Positions 9,941-24,216 of a stretch of 64,000 bases of DNA are shown here, in pieces. The stretch is from positions 20,462,394-20,526,393 of the forward strand of contig CM022672.1 of assembly GCA_012295275.1 (NCBI GenBank), read 5' to 3'. Under the pieces are notes generated by a model. The model ran no database searches. It was not told the origin of the DNA and worked only from the letters and a program-made list of their open reading frames with translations. This stretch comes from Chrysomallon squamiferum. Taxonomy: Eukaryota; Mollusca; Gastropoda; Neomphalida; Peltospiridae. Position numbers and translations under genes: made by a program. How positions within the stretch are numbered: the stretch's first letter is position 1; each line of letters begins with the position of its first letter.

Positions 9941-12462
9941 ATAATTAATTATATTGGTTTTCTGAAATATTATTAATCAGTTTTGAGGAAAATCTTTGAA
10001 AGACGTTTATAATATAGCAATGTTAACAATAATGGAATACATTTATTATTATTATTATTATATAAAATCAGTGAAAGTTTCATGTTGTTGGGGTTTAGTA
10101 TAAAAAGGATATTTGCTCATATAAATAAATAAATAAGAAACCAGTTAATTCGATTAATATTAAAACAAAAAGAACAATATAAAAAAATAAATAAAATTTA
10201 AAAAAAAGAAAAAAGTGAAACAAGCAAACAAACAAACAAAATATTTTCTTTACATTTTTTTCAGTTAAAAATTGAAATGAATGAATAAATGGATATTTAA
10301 CTATAGTTTTTATTTATTCTGTGTTAGTTATATGCCTTCTTATCATAATAAATAGAAAAAGGAAAACATCTTTTGCCAGATAAAACTAATATTTATAAAT
10401 CATAAATAAAAGTCTTGACGTAGTTATCGGCAACCAGCATTTTTGAATTTACATCTATTTTCATTTCTTCATGAGTTGTAGGGACATAAACAAATAATCA
10501 CCACATAGTAAAACAGGTAAATGGCCGTAACTTAAAAACTCTCAAATATTGAGTGAATAAAGACAATAAACTCTTTTATTATTAAATTCAATTTCAGGTA
10601 TGAAATAGCATGCAACTGTAGCACTGAACTAGAAACCTGCATATGCTGAACTGACATTATAACAATTTCGCATGAAGAACGATGTAATTATCTAACTGTC
10701 AATCAGATACACAAAGGTTGCACATGTGATTTGTTAGTTTTATTTTGATCATGTACTTTGCTGTTACCTTCCAGACACATACACGTTTTGTTGCGTCCAA
10801 GTATATTTCTTAACTTTCTTTTTATATCTTGGCACATTTGAATTAAAACAAAATAATGTGTTTCAGTAATTAACATTGAAATAGAAGAAAGAAGCAGGAG
10901 CTAAAGGCTGATTTTCAAGTTTCAGTGGAAGTCAATTTCTGCGATCTACCCCATGGTGAAACCGATGGGCGAGATCGCCGGGAAGCATCCAGAAGTCCAG
11001 TTATTTTAAAATACAAAGCATACTTTTTATTCCTAAACAAAACAAAAGGCAAGTGTATAAGACTATCATTGTTGATATCACAATCCGTTCCAGCGGTAAA
11101 AAACGAATGAAACTTATTTCTTTTTAAGTGGATCGCACGTCCCGTAAATTTGTTAACTTCTGTTAAGCTTCTCTTCAGAGCAAAACATATATATAATGAT
11201 TGCATTAAAAATAAAATGAATTCTTGAATACAGTTATAAGAAACATTAATTAAACGATCGTAATAATTGGCTTACAGAAATGGTGCTGCAGTCAATGAAC
11301 AAACGAGGTCAAATTCGCCGATAATGAGCCCAAAAATCGTAAATCAGTCAGTGATAGAGGTTGTTATATTGGAAAAAGCCACTTCCCCAGTGACATACCA
11401 TTCTAAAAGAGCTTGAACAAGCTTTCGAATGATACCAGAAATGTTGAAGTAAGTTTATTGCTAAATATCGTAATTTATGTTTGAAGCCGATTTTGTTTTT
11501 TAGAAAAATCTGGTTACTTTTCTTTTATTCTGTTTTGCCGCATATCAGAAAGCTCATTTTATCAGCTTTCCATATAGTTGTCCACTTCCAAGGCACCAAA
11601 CCAAGAAGCTGTCCAGTTCGAAAACGCTTGTGCTTGGGACTGGGTTTAAAATGTTGCGTTTTTGAACTGCGGAGTACGAAATCACTAAATAACAAACAAC
11701 ACACAGATCAAGAGCAGTTTTTATTTCCAAGCAAATAATGTTGCTGTAAGCCGAGTTAAAAGATGTTAAAAAAACACACGATACTGCACATTTCGTACTG
11801 TTAGATAATCGAATGGGATAGATGTTATTATTATTATTTTTGAAACGTACTCTATGATCATAATTTGAGACCAAGACCATGTTAATACAATCTCGTTATA
11901 TCATACAAATACAAACATTCATAAAGGACACAGACATATTTACAAACTGAATATTAAAGATTTTTTTTTCTAGATACCTCTGGAACAGTGCTTCTCATAT
12001 GGATGGTACTTGGCTTTAGTTTCGTAAATTGTTTCAATTAGTGCTACTATAAAAGTATAATGGTCCAAAACGATAATGACAAAATGGTGAGCTTGGACTC
12101 TAAGAACCACTGCTCTAGAAGATGTTAATTACCTATTACTTATTGTCTACCTAACATCTGTTTTGATGAAACGTTCAGAGAATTTTATATCAGCTGTTTA
12201 ATGGCACGCCTCTTTTATGATTTCTGGAGTAGTGCAACAATAATGAAATTTATTACACAAACAGTTCACTCGTTATAAGGACAGTCAGTTTGTAAAGAGA
12301 ATTCTCTATGAATTATTTAGCGGCACGTCTTTGTATTATTTCTGAAGAAGTTCAACAGTCATTAAAATATTTGAATCTATGTATATCATAATATCTAAAT
12401 TTACTATAATTGAAAATTCTTGATGGACCTCTGAAATATTTACTTATAATGAGGGAAAATAT
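9941..12462 (-). other. 3' flank of array copy 1
   Basis: Starts with a block shared by copies 1, 3, 4 and 6 (a TAAAAACAGATAATTAATTA-type sequence, then a TATAATATAGC block and ATT repeats). The same order recurs at about 31,540 and 44,550. It includes a copy-1-specific insertion at roughly 10,630-11,680 and the hAT-like MITE at 11986-12112. No coding exon is recognisable. Confidence 0.6.
11986..12112. mobile_element. hAT-type MITE (copy 1 of the array)
   Basis: A 127-base element with terminal inverted repeats CAGTGCTTCTCA and, at the other end, the complement of CAGTGGTTCTTA. It is flanked by the 8-base near-duplicates CTCTGGAA and CTCTAGAA. TIRs starting CAGTG with 8-base target-site duplications are typical of hAT elements. 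It sits at the same place in copies 3, 4 and 6, so insertion preceded the array expansion. Confidence 0.7.
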
Positions 12463-13100
12463 TTACTTATTACTTGTAAAGCACTGAGGGAAAACCTTCT
12501 TGCAAGCCTCCAAGTCGTGTTCTTTCATAAAATACAGAACTGTTTCCATACTAACCCCTTCTTCTATCAAATATTTGTTTGGAAACAACGTCTGCCTATC
12601 ACGGGGCAGATCCCAGTAGAAGCTAGGGTATCCTTTCAATAGCATGACACAAACATACAGAGATTTTCCGTAACGCGATACCCCTGGTGAACCAGAAGCA
12701 CCTTTTTCAAATCTGCAGTGAAACCTTACAAAATTTCGATTTATAAGTCCTTCATAGCCAAAAATAGGCAAATTATTCTGTTTGCAATATCGGGTTGCAC
12801 CTGCGATTTCTTTGGGTTTTTCGTCAATCAAAGAACAATTTGGGTCACATTTTTTGTTTTCGCCTCTGTTGTGACCCACAAACGTGAAGGGCACGTCGCT
12901 TTTGATATCACAAAACAAAACAGGCGGCGGTGGCGTCCTGTTGTCAAGATTTAGTTCAAGGACAATAACATCCAGTTGTTCCTCACTGTAGAGTACGGAA
13001 TGAAAGGTGAAGATCTCTGAGGTGTTTCCAATATCTTCACTTTCAAAATTAATGTACACGTCTCGACTGTCAAATAATGGGACTGGATTCATCTGATTAT
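12463..13100 (-). CDS. protease domain exon with catalytic Asp and Ser (copy 1, exon 6)
   Basis: The acceptor AATATTCAG is followed by the codons of DNQMNPV. The exon is open to TAA at 12463, about 211 residues. Visible FAM111/trypsin-like features are EEQLDVIVLELNLD (catalytic Asp strand), PPPPVLFCDIKSDVPFTFVG followed by an HNRGENKK loop, FEKGASGSPGVSR (catalytic Ser, GxSGSP) and the C-terminal GVSMETVLYFMKEHD. The last matches the FAM111 pattern in which a SMES-like segment follows the active-site Ser. Ends FPQCFTSNK. Confidence 0.8.
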
Positions 13101-14599
13101 CTGAATATTAAAATAACATTATTAATACATGAACACTGGAACACTGACATATAAATGTTTATCTATGTATCCAATGTCTATCTATCTATCTTTCTATGAA
13201 GGGGAGCAAAACAAAATTTACATATTAAAAACATGAGTATTGTCATTTGTTGACCAAAACTGCTCTCTCTAGTAGTTTTCTGATAAATCTAAAATGAAAA
13301 TTAGATATCTAAAATTGCAGTCCTTGAACTCCGGTACTGAGATAGCAAAAATCGATGTCTTTAATCATTGATAATATTTAGAAAGTTTCAAAATATGGTT
13401 TCTGAAGTATTAATAGTAGCGACAATTAATTATCAGTTTAATGTTCCTGTAAATATATTTGTAGATATAAACATAATACAAATGTTTCCTCATGAAAGAT
13501 CAAATAAAACTTACCAGGTAAAAATTGTTTCACAATGTGATATACAGTCATTATGTAACGATCTCCTACACGGAATCCAGTTCCAGTTCCTCTAGGGGTG
13601 GTGATTTTACCAACTGATTTACCAAAGTCGACAATCATCTTCATAAATTCCAACCCTTCAGTATTGTCAATGTCTTTCCTCAATTCTCCACCGGACGTTT
13701 TGGAAAATCCTGTAAAATCTTTAACAGAAACGAAAACTTCACGTGCTTTCTTATTGTTTAAAAACTTTGATCCAGCAAAAAACAACTACAACCCCCCCCC
13801 AAAAAAAAAATCCCCAAACAAAACAATAACAACAAAACACAAAAAACCGCACCTCAGGACCATCAAACAAAACTCAACAAACAACCAATCAAAAGAGCAA
13901 TACACTAAATACTTTTATTTGTGTGTGCGTGTTTTTGTTATTTGTTTGTTTGTTTATATAGATAGATAGATAAATAAACAGATTTACTCATCGCAAATAA
14001 AAAGCAGTAACATTTAATATTAACTGTCGTAAAATAATGTCTATGCTGATAATGAAATTAATAATAATAATAATAATAATTCTTTGAACATGATACATTT
14101 CTATTGGCAAAACTATGATGAAGATGATGTTGATGATATTAATAATGATAAAACTATGATGACAATGATGACGATGATAATAATAATTACGATTAAGATG
14201 ATAATAAAATATAATATAAAATAATACAATAAAATACAGTACAATGCAATACAATATAATATAAAGATAATGATAACATAATGATAATGTTGATGAATGA
14301 AACAAACAGTAACTGTACAAACCTGGTTCGGGTTTTGTATGTTTCATGGTTTCTGTTGCTATGTATTCCACTGTGGATCCTCTGCCAAGCTGTACAATAC
14401 CAGGCCCTCCATGGCCCGTGGCTTTCACTTTCACTCCAGTGGATGATCTTTCTCTTTCAACTAAAAAATAAAAAAATAAAAAAAAAAAAAATTGAAAAAG
14501 AAAGAAAGAAAGAAAGAAAGAAAGAGTTACTACTTTATTGTCAAGTTAACAAATTCAGTCATTCGCGTCCTTCATTTTATTTATTTCATTTATTTTATC

Positions 14600-14694
<95 letters not shown>

Positions 14695-17140
14695 TTCTTC
14701 TAGGAAATACTAATACTTTACTTTGTGTTTGCTTATTCGATGGAAATTTGTGGTCTCCTATGAATCTAATGCTGGATTCTTGTCCTAACTGAATAATGCC
14801 TCCATCCTTAGCAGTTAGATCCAAATTACCTGTAAGGCATCAAAAACAAAAATTAGTATCTATTACTTGCAGAATGACAAAAAGAATCTTTAATTCTGTC
14901 ACAGAAAACAGACGTATGTGTCTTACTTGTAGAACGTCAAAAACAAGACTTACCTCTTGCCACAGAAAACAGATATATCTGTATTACTTGTAAAATGACA
15001 AAAAGGATACTTAACTATCGTCACAGAAAACAGACACATCTGTATTATTTGTGGAACGTCAGAAACAATAACAAACTCTTGATATACAGTAGAAAACGTT
15101 CAGACATATTTGTAGAGGGTCAAACAATCAAACAATCATAAAGTCTTGAATTATCATAAAAAATATCCAGAAACATCAATATTAATCGTAGAACGCCCAA
15201 AATAATATCAACACTTGCTCTGCCACATATAGTGGTCAGAACTATATGTTCTGCTTGTAGAAAGAGAATGTTTTTATATACAAGAATAACGTAGATTTTT
15301 GTCATTTCTGAAATAAATAAAGAAATATATTAAATATAGGGGACTATCACCAAAGTGAATTATCAATAGCTGTTATTCGACAAATTGGACATTAGAAATA
15401 AATAAAACAACATTTCGAACAATAATATACCTAGTTCATTTAATGGTACAACTAAAAGTACAGTTTAAGAGAATATATATTTCAAACACACACACGCACA
15501 TACACACGCACGCACACACACAGGAAGTTAGTTACCTGTTTCGTTCATTGTTATGTCCTCATTGGAAATTATCTCTTCTCTGTTTTCATCATCGCGAATC
15601 GATGGCATTGTCGGGTCAGCCTTTATCATAAAGATGTGCGTGAAAAAACAACAATAATAAATCCATAATTATTTGAACTTTGAATAAAACAAGATTACTT
15701 CATATATTTTTTTAATTCATTTTTTTGTTTTTTATTATTTTTCTTTCTTTTTTTCTTAAATTTTTGTTTGTTAAATAAATATATTGATACAGTCTACGCC
15801 TATCTTGTTGACAAACATTACAAATGAATAAACGAAGTTCAAAAATATTTTGAATGAGGATAACACACTTATACAGGTGAATATATATATATGCGTGTGT
15901 ATGTATGTATGTATGTATGTATTATGTATGTATTATGTATATATGTATGTACGTATATATTTTTGTATGCAAGTGTACAGTAAATGAGCATATTTAAATA
16001 TGTTCATATGTGTATGTGTGTGTGTTTAGATACATACAAAAATATATGTAAATAAGTAGAAATATAAAATGTGTTTAAAAGACAATGGATCGAGAAAACA
16101 TATATTTACAGATGATGATATCTGAGACTGTTGTACTTCAATGGATGACACACAATTATCGCCAGTCCTTTGTTTACCATTAACAACGGAGCGCATCTTT
16201 ACCACGTGAACCTTGTTCTTGTTGTGGTCGTCGTTCTTGTGTTTTACAACAAATGTTACCCATCTACAATAGAAACACCAGTAACAGAAATAAAATAAAA
16301 GTTTAAAAGTTATGTACAATCACAAATGTATATATGCATGTTTGTATGTATATATGTTTGTATATATCCACATGTCTGTATGTATGTGTATGTATCTGTT
16401 GCATTGCATTGTACTGTATGTATGTATGTAGGTGTTTATACGTGAATGTATAATATGTGTAGGTGTGTCTGAATCGAAACTGGCTGGTCGCCATTTGTAA
16501 TTTGTTTCACAGCCTTAAATCATTCTGACATTTCAGATTCTTTCTTTCTCATAATATCAAGGTTAAATGTTAACACTCATCAAGACTCATCGAACCTATG
16601 CTATCCATTCGCCCGCACCCCGAAGGCGGACGAGAATACCGTTCGGCCATCAGTACATATACATCTGTCTGTCTGTCTGATTGCATGTATATATGTATAT
16701 ATATATATATGTATGTATACGTATTGCATTTTATTGTATTGTATGTGTGTATGAATATGTGTCTGTTTATATATAGGTTTGCAATTATTATACTGTTTGC
16801 ATTGTGTTGTGTTGTATTGTATTGTAGTATGTATCTGTGTGTTTGTGTGTAAATATATGTGTAGATTTGTATGATAACTTTAGATGCGTTTGAACCGAAA
16901 CTGAATGGTCGCCATTTGTAAAACATTTCATAGCCTTTAATCATACTGACATTTCAAATACTTTCTTTCTCATAATATTACGGTTAAATGTTAACATTCA
17001 ACAAGATATAATTTTTGTATATATTATTTTACAATAGTCTGATTAGATTTTTAATCAAAGTAAATATGATATAACATCTTTACCTGTGCGATTTTCGCAG
17101 GCTTACGTATGCTTCCTTGTTTCGAATGACGAATTATATT
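12463..17140 (-). CDS. RHIM-like / FAM111-type trypsin-like protease, array copy 1 (gene model)
   Basis: Exons 5' to 3': noncoding about 17084-17140; 16110-16263, 15536-15620, 14722-14829, 14323-14460, 13515-13718, 12463-13100. Phases (0,1,1,1,1) agree at every junction. Exon 1 reads MGNICCKTQ, a myristoylation/palmitoylation-type start, but a one-base insertion near 16188 ends that frame after 27 codons. Initiation at the ATG at 16196 would instead give an uninterrupted protein of about 419 residues without the lipid motif. Exons 3 and 4 carry one RHIM-like core each. Exons 5 and 6 form a FAM111-like trypsin fold with His, Asp and Ser all present. The role is inferred: RHIMs assemble signalling amyloids in necroptosis and innate immunity, and FAM111 proteins are trypsin-like proteases. 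This is the only copy whose protease half is coupled to an open RHIM half. Confidence 0.62.
13515..13718 (-). CDS. protease domain exon with catalytic His (copy 1, exon 5)
   Basis: This 204-base phase 1-1 exon starts at the acceptor TTTCTGTTAAAG and ends CCTG|GTAAGT. It encodes DFTGFSKTSGG through GTGTGFRVGDRYIMTVYHIV. The GTGF...T..H.V pattern is the trypsin-like β-barrel with the catalytic His. The sequence upstream of the acceptor stays open for about 22 more codons, but only this acceptor gives the phase required by exon 4. Confidence 0.7.
14323..14460 (-). CDS. RHIM-like motif exon B (copy 1, exon 4)
   Basis: This 138-base phase 1-1 exon encodes HGGPGIVQLGRGSTVEYIA. The core Ile-Val-Gln-Leu-Gly, followed three residues later by Ser and Thr-Val, fits the RHIM consensus ([IV]-Q-[IVL]-G-x-x-[NS]-x-[MVI]). 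Acceptor TTTTTTAG, donor CCAG|GTTTGT. The motif is conserved in copies 1, 3, 4 and 5; copy 6 has Phe for Leu. Confidence 0.62.
14603..14694. repeat. (ATT)n microsatellite
   Basis: About 30 units in the intron between the two RHIM-like exons. Homologous ATT runs occupy the same intron in copies 3 (27667-27733), 4 (35174-35246), 5 (41562-41596) and 6 (48314-48386). Confidence 0.97.
14722..14829 (-). CDS. RHIM-like motif exon A (copy 1, exon 3)
   Basis: This 108-base phase 1-1 exon lies between acceptor CTTACAG and donor CAAA|GTAAAG. It encodes NLDLTAKDGGIIQLGQESS and then IRFIGDHKFPS. The core IIQLGxxSSI parallels exon B, so the two exons probably arose by internal duplication. Copies 1, 4, 5 and 6 keep IIQLG. 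Copy 3 reads IIQSG. Confidence 0.62.
15536..15620 (-). CDS. short acidic linker exon (copy 1, exon 2)
   Basis: This 85-base exon, phase 0 to 1, encodes ADPTMPSIRDDENREEIISN and then EDITMNETG. The acceptor is GATAAAG and the donor ACAG|GTAACT. Length and phase are the same in copies 1, 2, 4, 5 and 6. No known domain. Confidence 0.65.
16110..16263 (-). CDS. N-terminal lipidation exon, frameshifted (copy 1, exon 1)
   Basis: The acceptor TATTGTAG sits directly before ATG. The start MGNICCKTQERRPQQEQGS gives Gly2, a Cys at position 6 and a Cys pair, the usual layout for N-myristoylation with palmitoylation. The exon is 154 bases against 153 in copies 3-6. The extra base near 16188 brings TAA after 27 codons. 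Beyond it the ancestral frame continues (VSSIEVQQSQISSS) to the donor ATCT|GTAAAT. Confidence 0.6.
16585..16652 (-). repeat. tRNA-derived SINE-like head fragment
   Basis: On the minus strand an A-box-like TGGCCGAACGG and a B-box-like GGTTCGATGAG lie about 42 bases apart, around a GCCTTCGGGGTGCGGGCG stretch. Related sequence recurs near 43,530 and 50,341. There is no cloverleaf with paired acceptor stem, so it is not a tRNA gene. Confidence 0.4.
17084..17140 (-). other. conserved 5' noncoding first exon (copy 1)
   Basis: A block ending CGCACAG|GTAAAG on the minus strand, preceded by TTCGAAACAAGGAAG, is conserved upstream of each gene body: donors near 29720, 30300, 37531, 38107, 38640, 44018 and 50829. 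It has a clean donor and no shared ORF, so a 5' UTR exon spliced to the exon-1 acceptor is the simplest reading. The upstream limit is unknown. Confidence 0.5.
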
Positions 17141-17266
17141 TATAGCTTTCGGAATTCCCAGTTACTAATATATGCAAGTTGACAAGGTCAGTTACGCGGT
17201 GAAATGGTAAATTTTGTATTTGATATACATACAGTTCTTTTGTTATTGCAATTGCTATATTTAAAT

Positions 17267-17336
<70 letters not shown>

Positions 17337-17347
17337 TATTATTATTG
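17267..17347. repeat. (ATC)n/(ATT)n microsatellite
   Basis: Compound triplet repeat upstream of copy 1. The flanking 17,350-17,790 is AT-rich with an inverted-repeat segment around 17,625-17,675 and poly-A at 17,742-17,770. Confidence 0.95.
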
Positions 17348-17738
17348 TTGTTGTTAGTTTGATGCATTGATATACAAATATTTACGAAGAGTATATGTTA
17401 ATATCAGCTATATGAAAGATGGATTAAATAACAAAAGAAAAGTTTTCCTGAATGTTATTCTAATTTATTCAGTGGAGAATGTCACTGTTAAAAAGTGAGG
17501 TCAGCTATGTCACGTGTCTAAAGATAAATATTTTTATTTATATATGTTAGCTGCGGAAATAAAAATACATCTTATGTTTTTATTTAAAGGCTTTTTACTT
17601 CTTTTTTTTTTTTTTTTTTTTTTATTAAATTATATGATGTTGAAAGAAAAAAATAAATTCTACGTCATATAATTTAATACAAACGTTAACAAAAAGAAAT
17701 GCTAATAAATAACATTATGTGTATATCGGGAAATCATG

Positions 17739-17770
<32 letters not shown>

Positions 17771-17789
17771 TAAAAAAATGTATCATACC

Positions 17790-18200
17790 TAGAATTTCTC
17801 TTGCCGCTGCAGACAATAATTATTAAATTATTATTATTTTTTTTTAAATAATAATAAAAAAACTATTCTGATTGTGAAGTAATTATCATTTTATATTTTT
17901 ATATCAAAATAATTTCATTTAAAAATAGAATGAACATGAAAGTTAAAAGATCCAGTAAACTTTTATAATTGCTTGTTATGACTATAGACTTAAACGAATA
18001 TACTTATCTAGTTATTGTTGTTGTTGTTGTCATTATTATTATTATTGTATATATATTATTAATATATTAGAAATAAGAATAATAGCTGCCTAGCAGATAA
18101 AACATATTTGAATTGTTTGTTCTTACAACTAAATACAATAACAAACGCTTTCTGTTATTCTATGTCAGTTATATGTTAATACAATCCTTTATTTCAAATA
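17790..18200. repeat. segment present in inverted orientation at 39,300-39,760
   Basis: Includes TCTTGCCGCTGCAG, an AAT/ATT palindrome, ATAGCTGCCTAGCAGATAAA and a stretch ending in ATACAATCCTTT. Reverse complements of the same blocks occur in the same relative order at 39,300-39,760. Confidence 0.65.
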
Positions 18201-18371
18201 AGACAAATATTAATAAAGAACAAAGACATATTTACTGACTGAATATCAAATATTTTTTCCTTCTAGATATCTCTGGAACAGTGATTCTCAGAAGAGATGT
18301 GCTTGACTCCCAGAATAGGAATTATTGAGGAATTTCAGCCAAAGAACAATCTCCACATAGGGAAATAATCT

Positions 18372-18374
<3 letters not shown>

Positions 18375-18467
<93 letters not shown>
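18375..18467. repeat. (CT)n microsatellite
   Basis: Perfect 93-base dinucleotide run in the 3' flank of copy 2. It produces the spurious Arg/Glu ORFs there. The rest of 18,200-19,918 holds decayed copies of the array 3' flank, including a rearranged MITE (a CAGTGATTCTCA end near 18,281 and a GAGAACCAC end near 19,507), but no exon. Confidence 0.95.
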
Positions 18468-18470
<3 letters not shown>

Positions 18471-19918
18471 AGCGATCACATATTAATGGTTCATTATTTA
18501 TGTCCAAATAATTTCAATTAATAATAGAATGAAGATGCTTTTTAAAAGATCCTTGTATGTTATGACTACACACAAAGGACTCTGACGAATATAGCTATCG
18601 TGTTTTTTTTTAGTGTTTTTTTTCTGTGCAATCAGATACAATAAGAAGAATTATTCTGTGTCAGTTAAATGCCTTCTTAAAATAATAAAATGAAAGCGGA
18701 AAACAACATTTGTCATATAAAATCGGCCACTGTTAACTATTTAGGAATCAAAATAAAATCTGTATACAAATAAAATACTTGATGTGGCAGTTGCAAGTTT
18801 TGATTAGAAAATCCAATGGGACAGATGGAGTTTTTAAAAGACAAATTTTAAGACACTCTCTTTATTTCATATAAGTACAAACGTTAATATAGAACAAAGA
18901 CATTTTTGCTAAATGAATATCAAAAGATTGTTTCCTGGCTAGATGTCTCTGAAACAATAGTTCTATTATTACATTACTCCCATAAGAGGAATTATGGAGG
19001 AATTTCAGTCAAGGAATCATCGCCAAAAAGGCAAATAATGTACCTTGCTCTCTATTTATGTTAAATTAAAGTACAATATATACAACAGTAAGAGCGATCA
19101 TATATTAATAGTTAACAAGAAAAAAAAAGAAAGAAAAAAAAAAAGAAATGAGGATAATAATAATAATAATAATAATAATAATCAATTAAGAACTTTAATA
19201 AATATAAATTATGCTCCATAAAATGTTATTCCATTTGACAGATTAGGTCATTTTCCTCTTTTTTCTTCTTTTCTATTTGATGACACTTTATTAAGTGCTG
19301 TTGTCCTTGAAACCAAAATATTTGCCATTAAATAAAAAAAAACTATTTTAAAATTTGAATGCAATTAATAAAGTAATTTAATTTCGTAAACGTTTTCAAA
19401 AACTGCCGCTAGAAAAATATAATGCTGCACAATTTATTTGGTTACAAAATAGTAGAGCAAATGAGGAAATTAGGATCACAAGGAGAGAATTTGAAGTTGT
19501 GATTCTGAGAACCACAACTCTAAAAGGAATTAAATAGCCGTTTCGACTTATTTTCTACCTAACATTTCTTTCTATCGAATGATTAGAGCCCACATGGAAT
19601 TTTCTATGGCACGTCTCTGTTATTATATCTGGAGTGGTGCAACAGTATATATTTGAGTAAAAGAAACAAAAATTTCTGAAAAAGATTTATAACAGAAACG
19701 TTCTTGATTTACACAAACAGTTCACTCTTTATAAGGACAGTCAGTTTGTAAAGAGAATTCTCTATGAATTATTTAATGGCACGTCTCTGTATTATTTCTG
19801 AGGAAGTTCAACAGTCATTAAAATATTTGAGTCTATGTATATCATAATATCTAAATTTACTATAATTGAAAATTCTTGATGGACCTCTGAAATATTTACT
19901 TATAATGAGGGAAAATAT

Positions 19919-22800
<2,882 letters not shown>

Positions 22801-22896
22801 CTTTATCAAAACAAAATTTCCGGTAAAATAACCTCCAACAACAACAAGTCCAAAATAAGGAAATAAAAATGTATTTGAACCAGGAAGGAAATAATA

Positions 22897-23071
22897 TATA
22901 TATATATACATACACATACATACACACATATATGTATATGTATATACATACACAAACATACACACATGTATGTATATATATCTATATATATATATATATA
23001 TATATACACATACATATACATATACATATACATACGTTTATAATATAGCAATGTTAACAATAATGGAATAC

Positions 23072-23123
<52 letters not shown>

Positions 23124-23160
23124 ATTATTATTATTATCATTATTATTATTATTATTATAT
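22897..23160. repeat. (TA/CATA)n and (ATT)n repeats at the copy 2 / copy 3 junction
   Basis: TA and CATA repeats with (ATT)n at about 23,078-23,157. The junction block TATAATATAGCAATGTTAAC within it (23,041 on) marks the start of the copy 3 unit. Confidence 0.9.
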
Positions 23161-24089
23161 AAAATCAGTGAAAGTTTCATGTTGTTGGCGTTTATTATAA
23201 AAAGATATTTTCTCATATAAATAAATAAATTAGAAAACAATTAATTAGATTAATATTAAAACAAAAAGAACAATATAAAATAAAATAAAATAAAATAAAT
23301 AAAGAAATAAAGAAATAAAGAAAATTTAAAAAAAAGAAAAGAAAAAAGAATAATTTAAAGAAGCAATCATACAAACAAAAACAGTTTTTTTTTTTTTACA
23401 TTTGTTTCAGTTAAAAATTGAATTGAATTAATAAATGAATATTTAACAATAGTTTTAATTTATTCTATGTTAGTTATATGCCTTCTGATCATAATAAAAA
23501 GGAAAAGGAAAACATCTTTTGCCATATAAAACTAATATTTATAAATCACAAATAAAAGAATTGACGAGGTATCCGCAGCCAGCATTTTTGAATTTACATC
23601 TATTTTCATTTTTTCATGAGTTGTAGGGACATAAACAAATAATCACCACATAGTAAAACAGGTAAATGGCCGTAACTTAAAAACTATAATATGGATTTGC
23701 TTCAAATATTGAGTGAATAAAGACAATAAACTGTTCTATTATTAAATTCAATTTCAGGAATGAAATAGGATGTAACTGTAGTACTGAACTCATTATCAAA
23801 CACACAACACAGATCAAGAGCAATTTTTATTTCCAAGCAAATAATATTGCTGTAAGCCGAGTTAAAAGATGTTAAAAAAACACAGGATACTGCACATTTT
23901 GTACTGTTAGATAATGGAATGGGATAGATGTTATTATTTTTTTTTTTTAAACGTACTCTATGATCATAATTTGAGACCAAGACCATGTTAATACAATCTC
24001 GTTATATCATATAAGTACAAATATTAATAAAGGACACAGACATATTTACAAACTGAATATTAAAGATTTTGTTCTAGATACCCCTGGAA

Positions 24090-24216
24090 CAGTGCTTCTC
24101 ATATGGATGGTAATTGGCTTTAGTTTCGTAAACTGTTTCAGTTAGTGCTACTATAAAAGTATAATGGTCAAAAACGATAATGACAAAATGGTGAGCTTGG
24201 ACTCTGAGAACCACTG
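24090..24216. mobile_element. hAT-type MITE (copy 3)
   Basis: Same 127-base element as at 11986-12112, with CAGTGCTTCTCA and GAGAACCACTG ends, at the homologous position. Confidence 0.7.

Noticed and set aside
13718-13785. Extending protease exon 5 upstream to the start of its ORF (FFAGSKFLNNKK)
   Set aside because: That region would join exon 4 out of phase. The acceptor at TGTTAAAG (13719-13720) gives the required phase 1 and has a pyrimidine-rich tract.
14281-14713. Plus-strand ORFs ending in long Ile or Leu runs
   Set aside because: Produced by the (ATT)n microsatellite; the upstream part is antisense to RHIM exon 4.
16585-16652. A functional tRNA gene
   Set aside because: A- and B-box-like motifs are present but no acceptor stem or anticodon arm could be paired; treated as SINE-like.
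18288-18507. Arg-Glu repeat ORFs
   Set aside because: Translation of the (CT)n microsatellite only.
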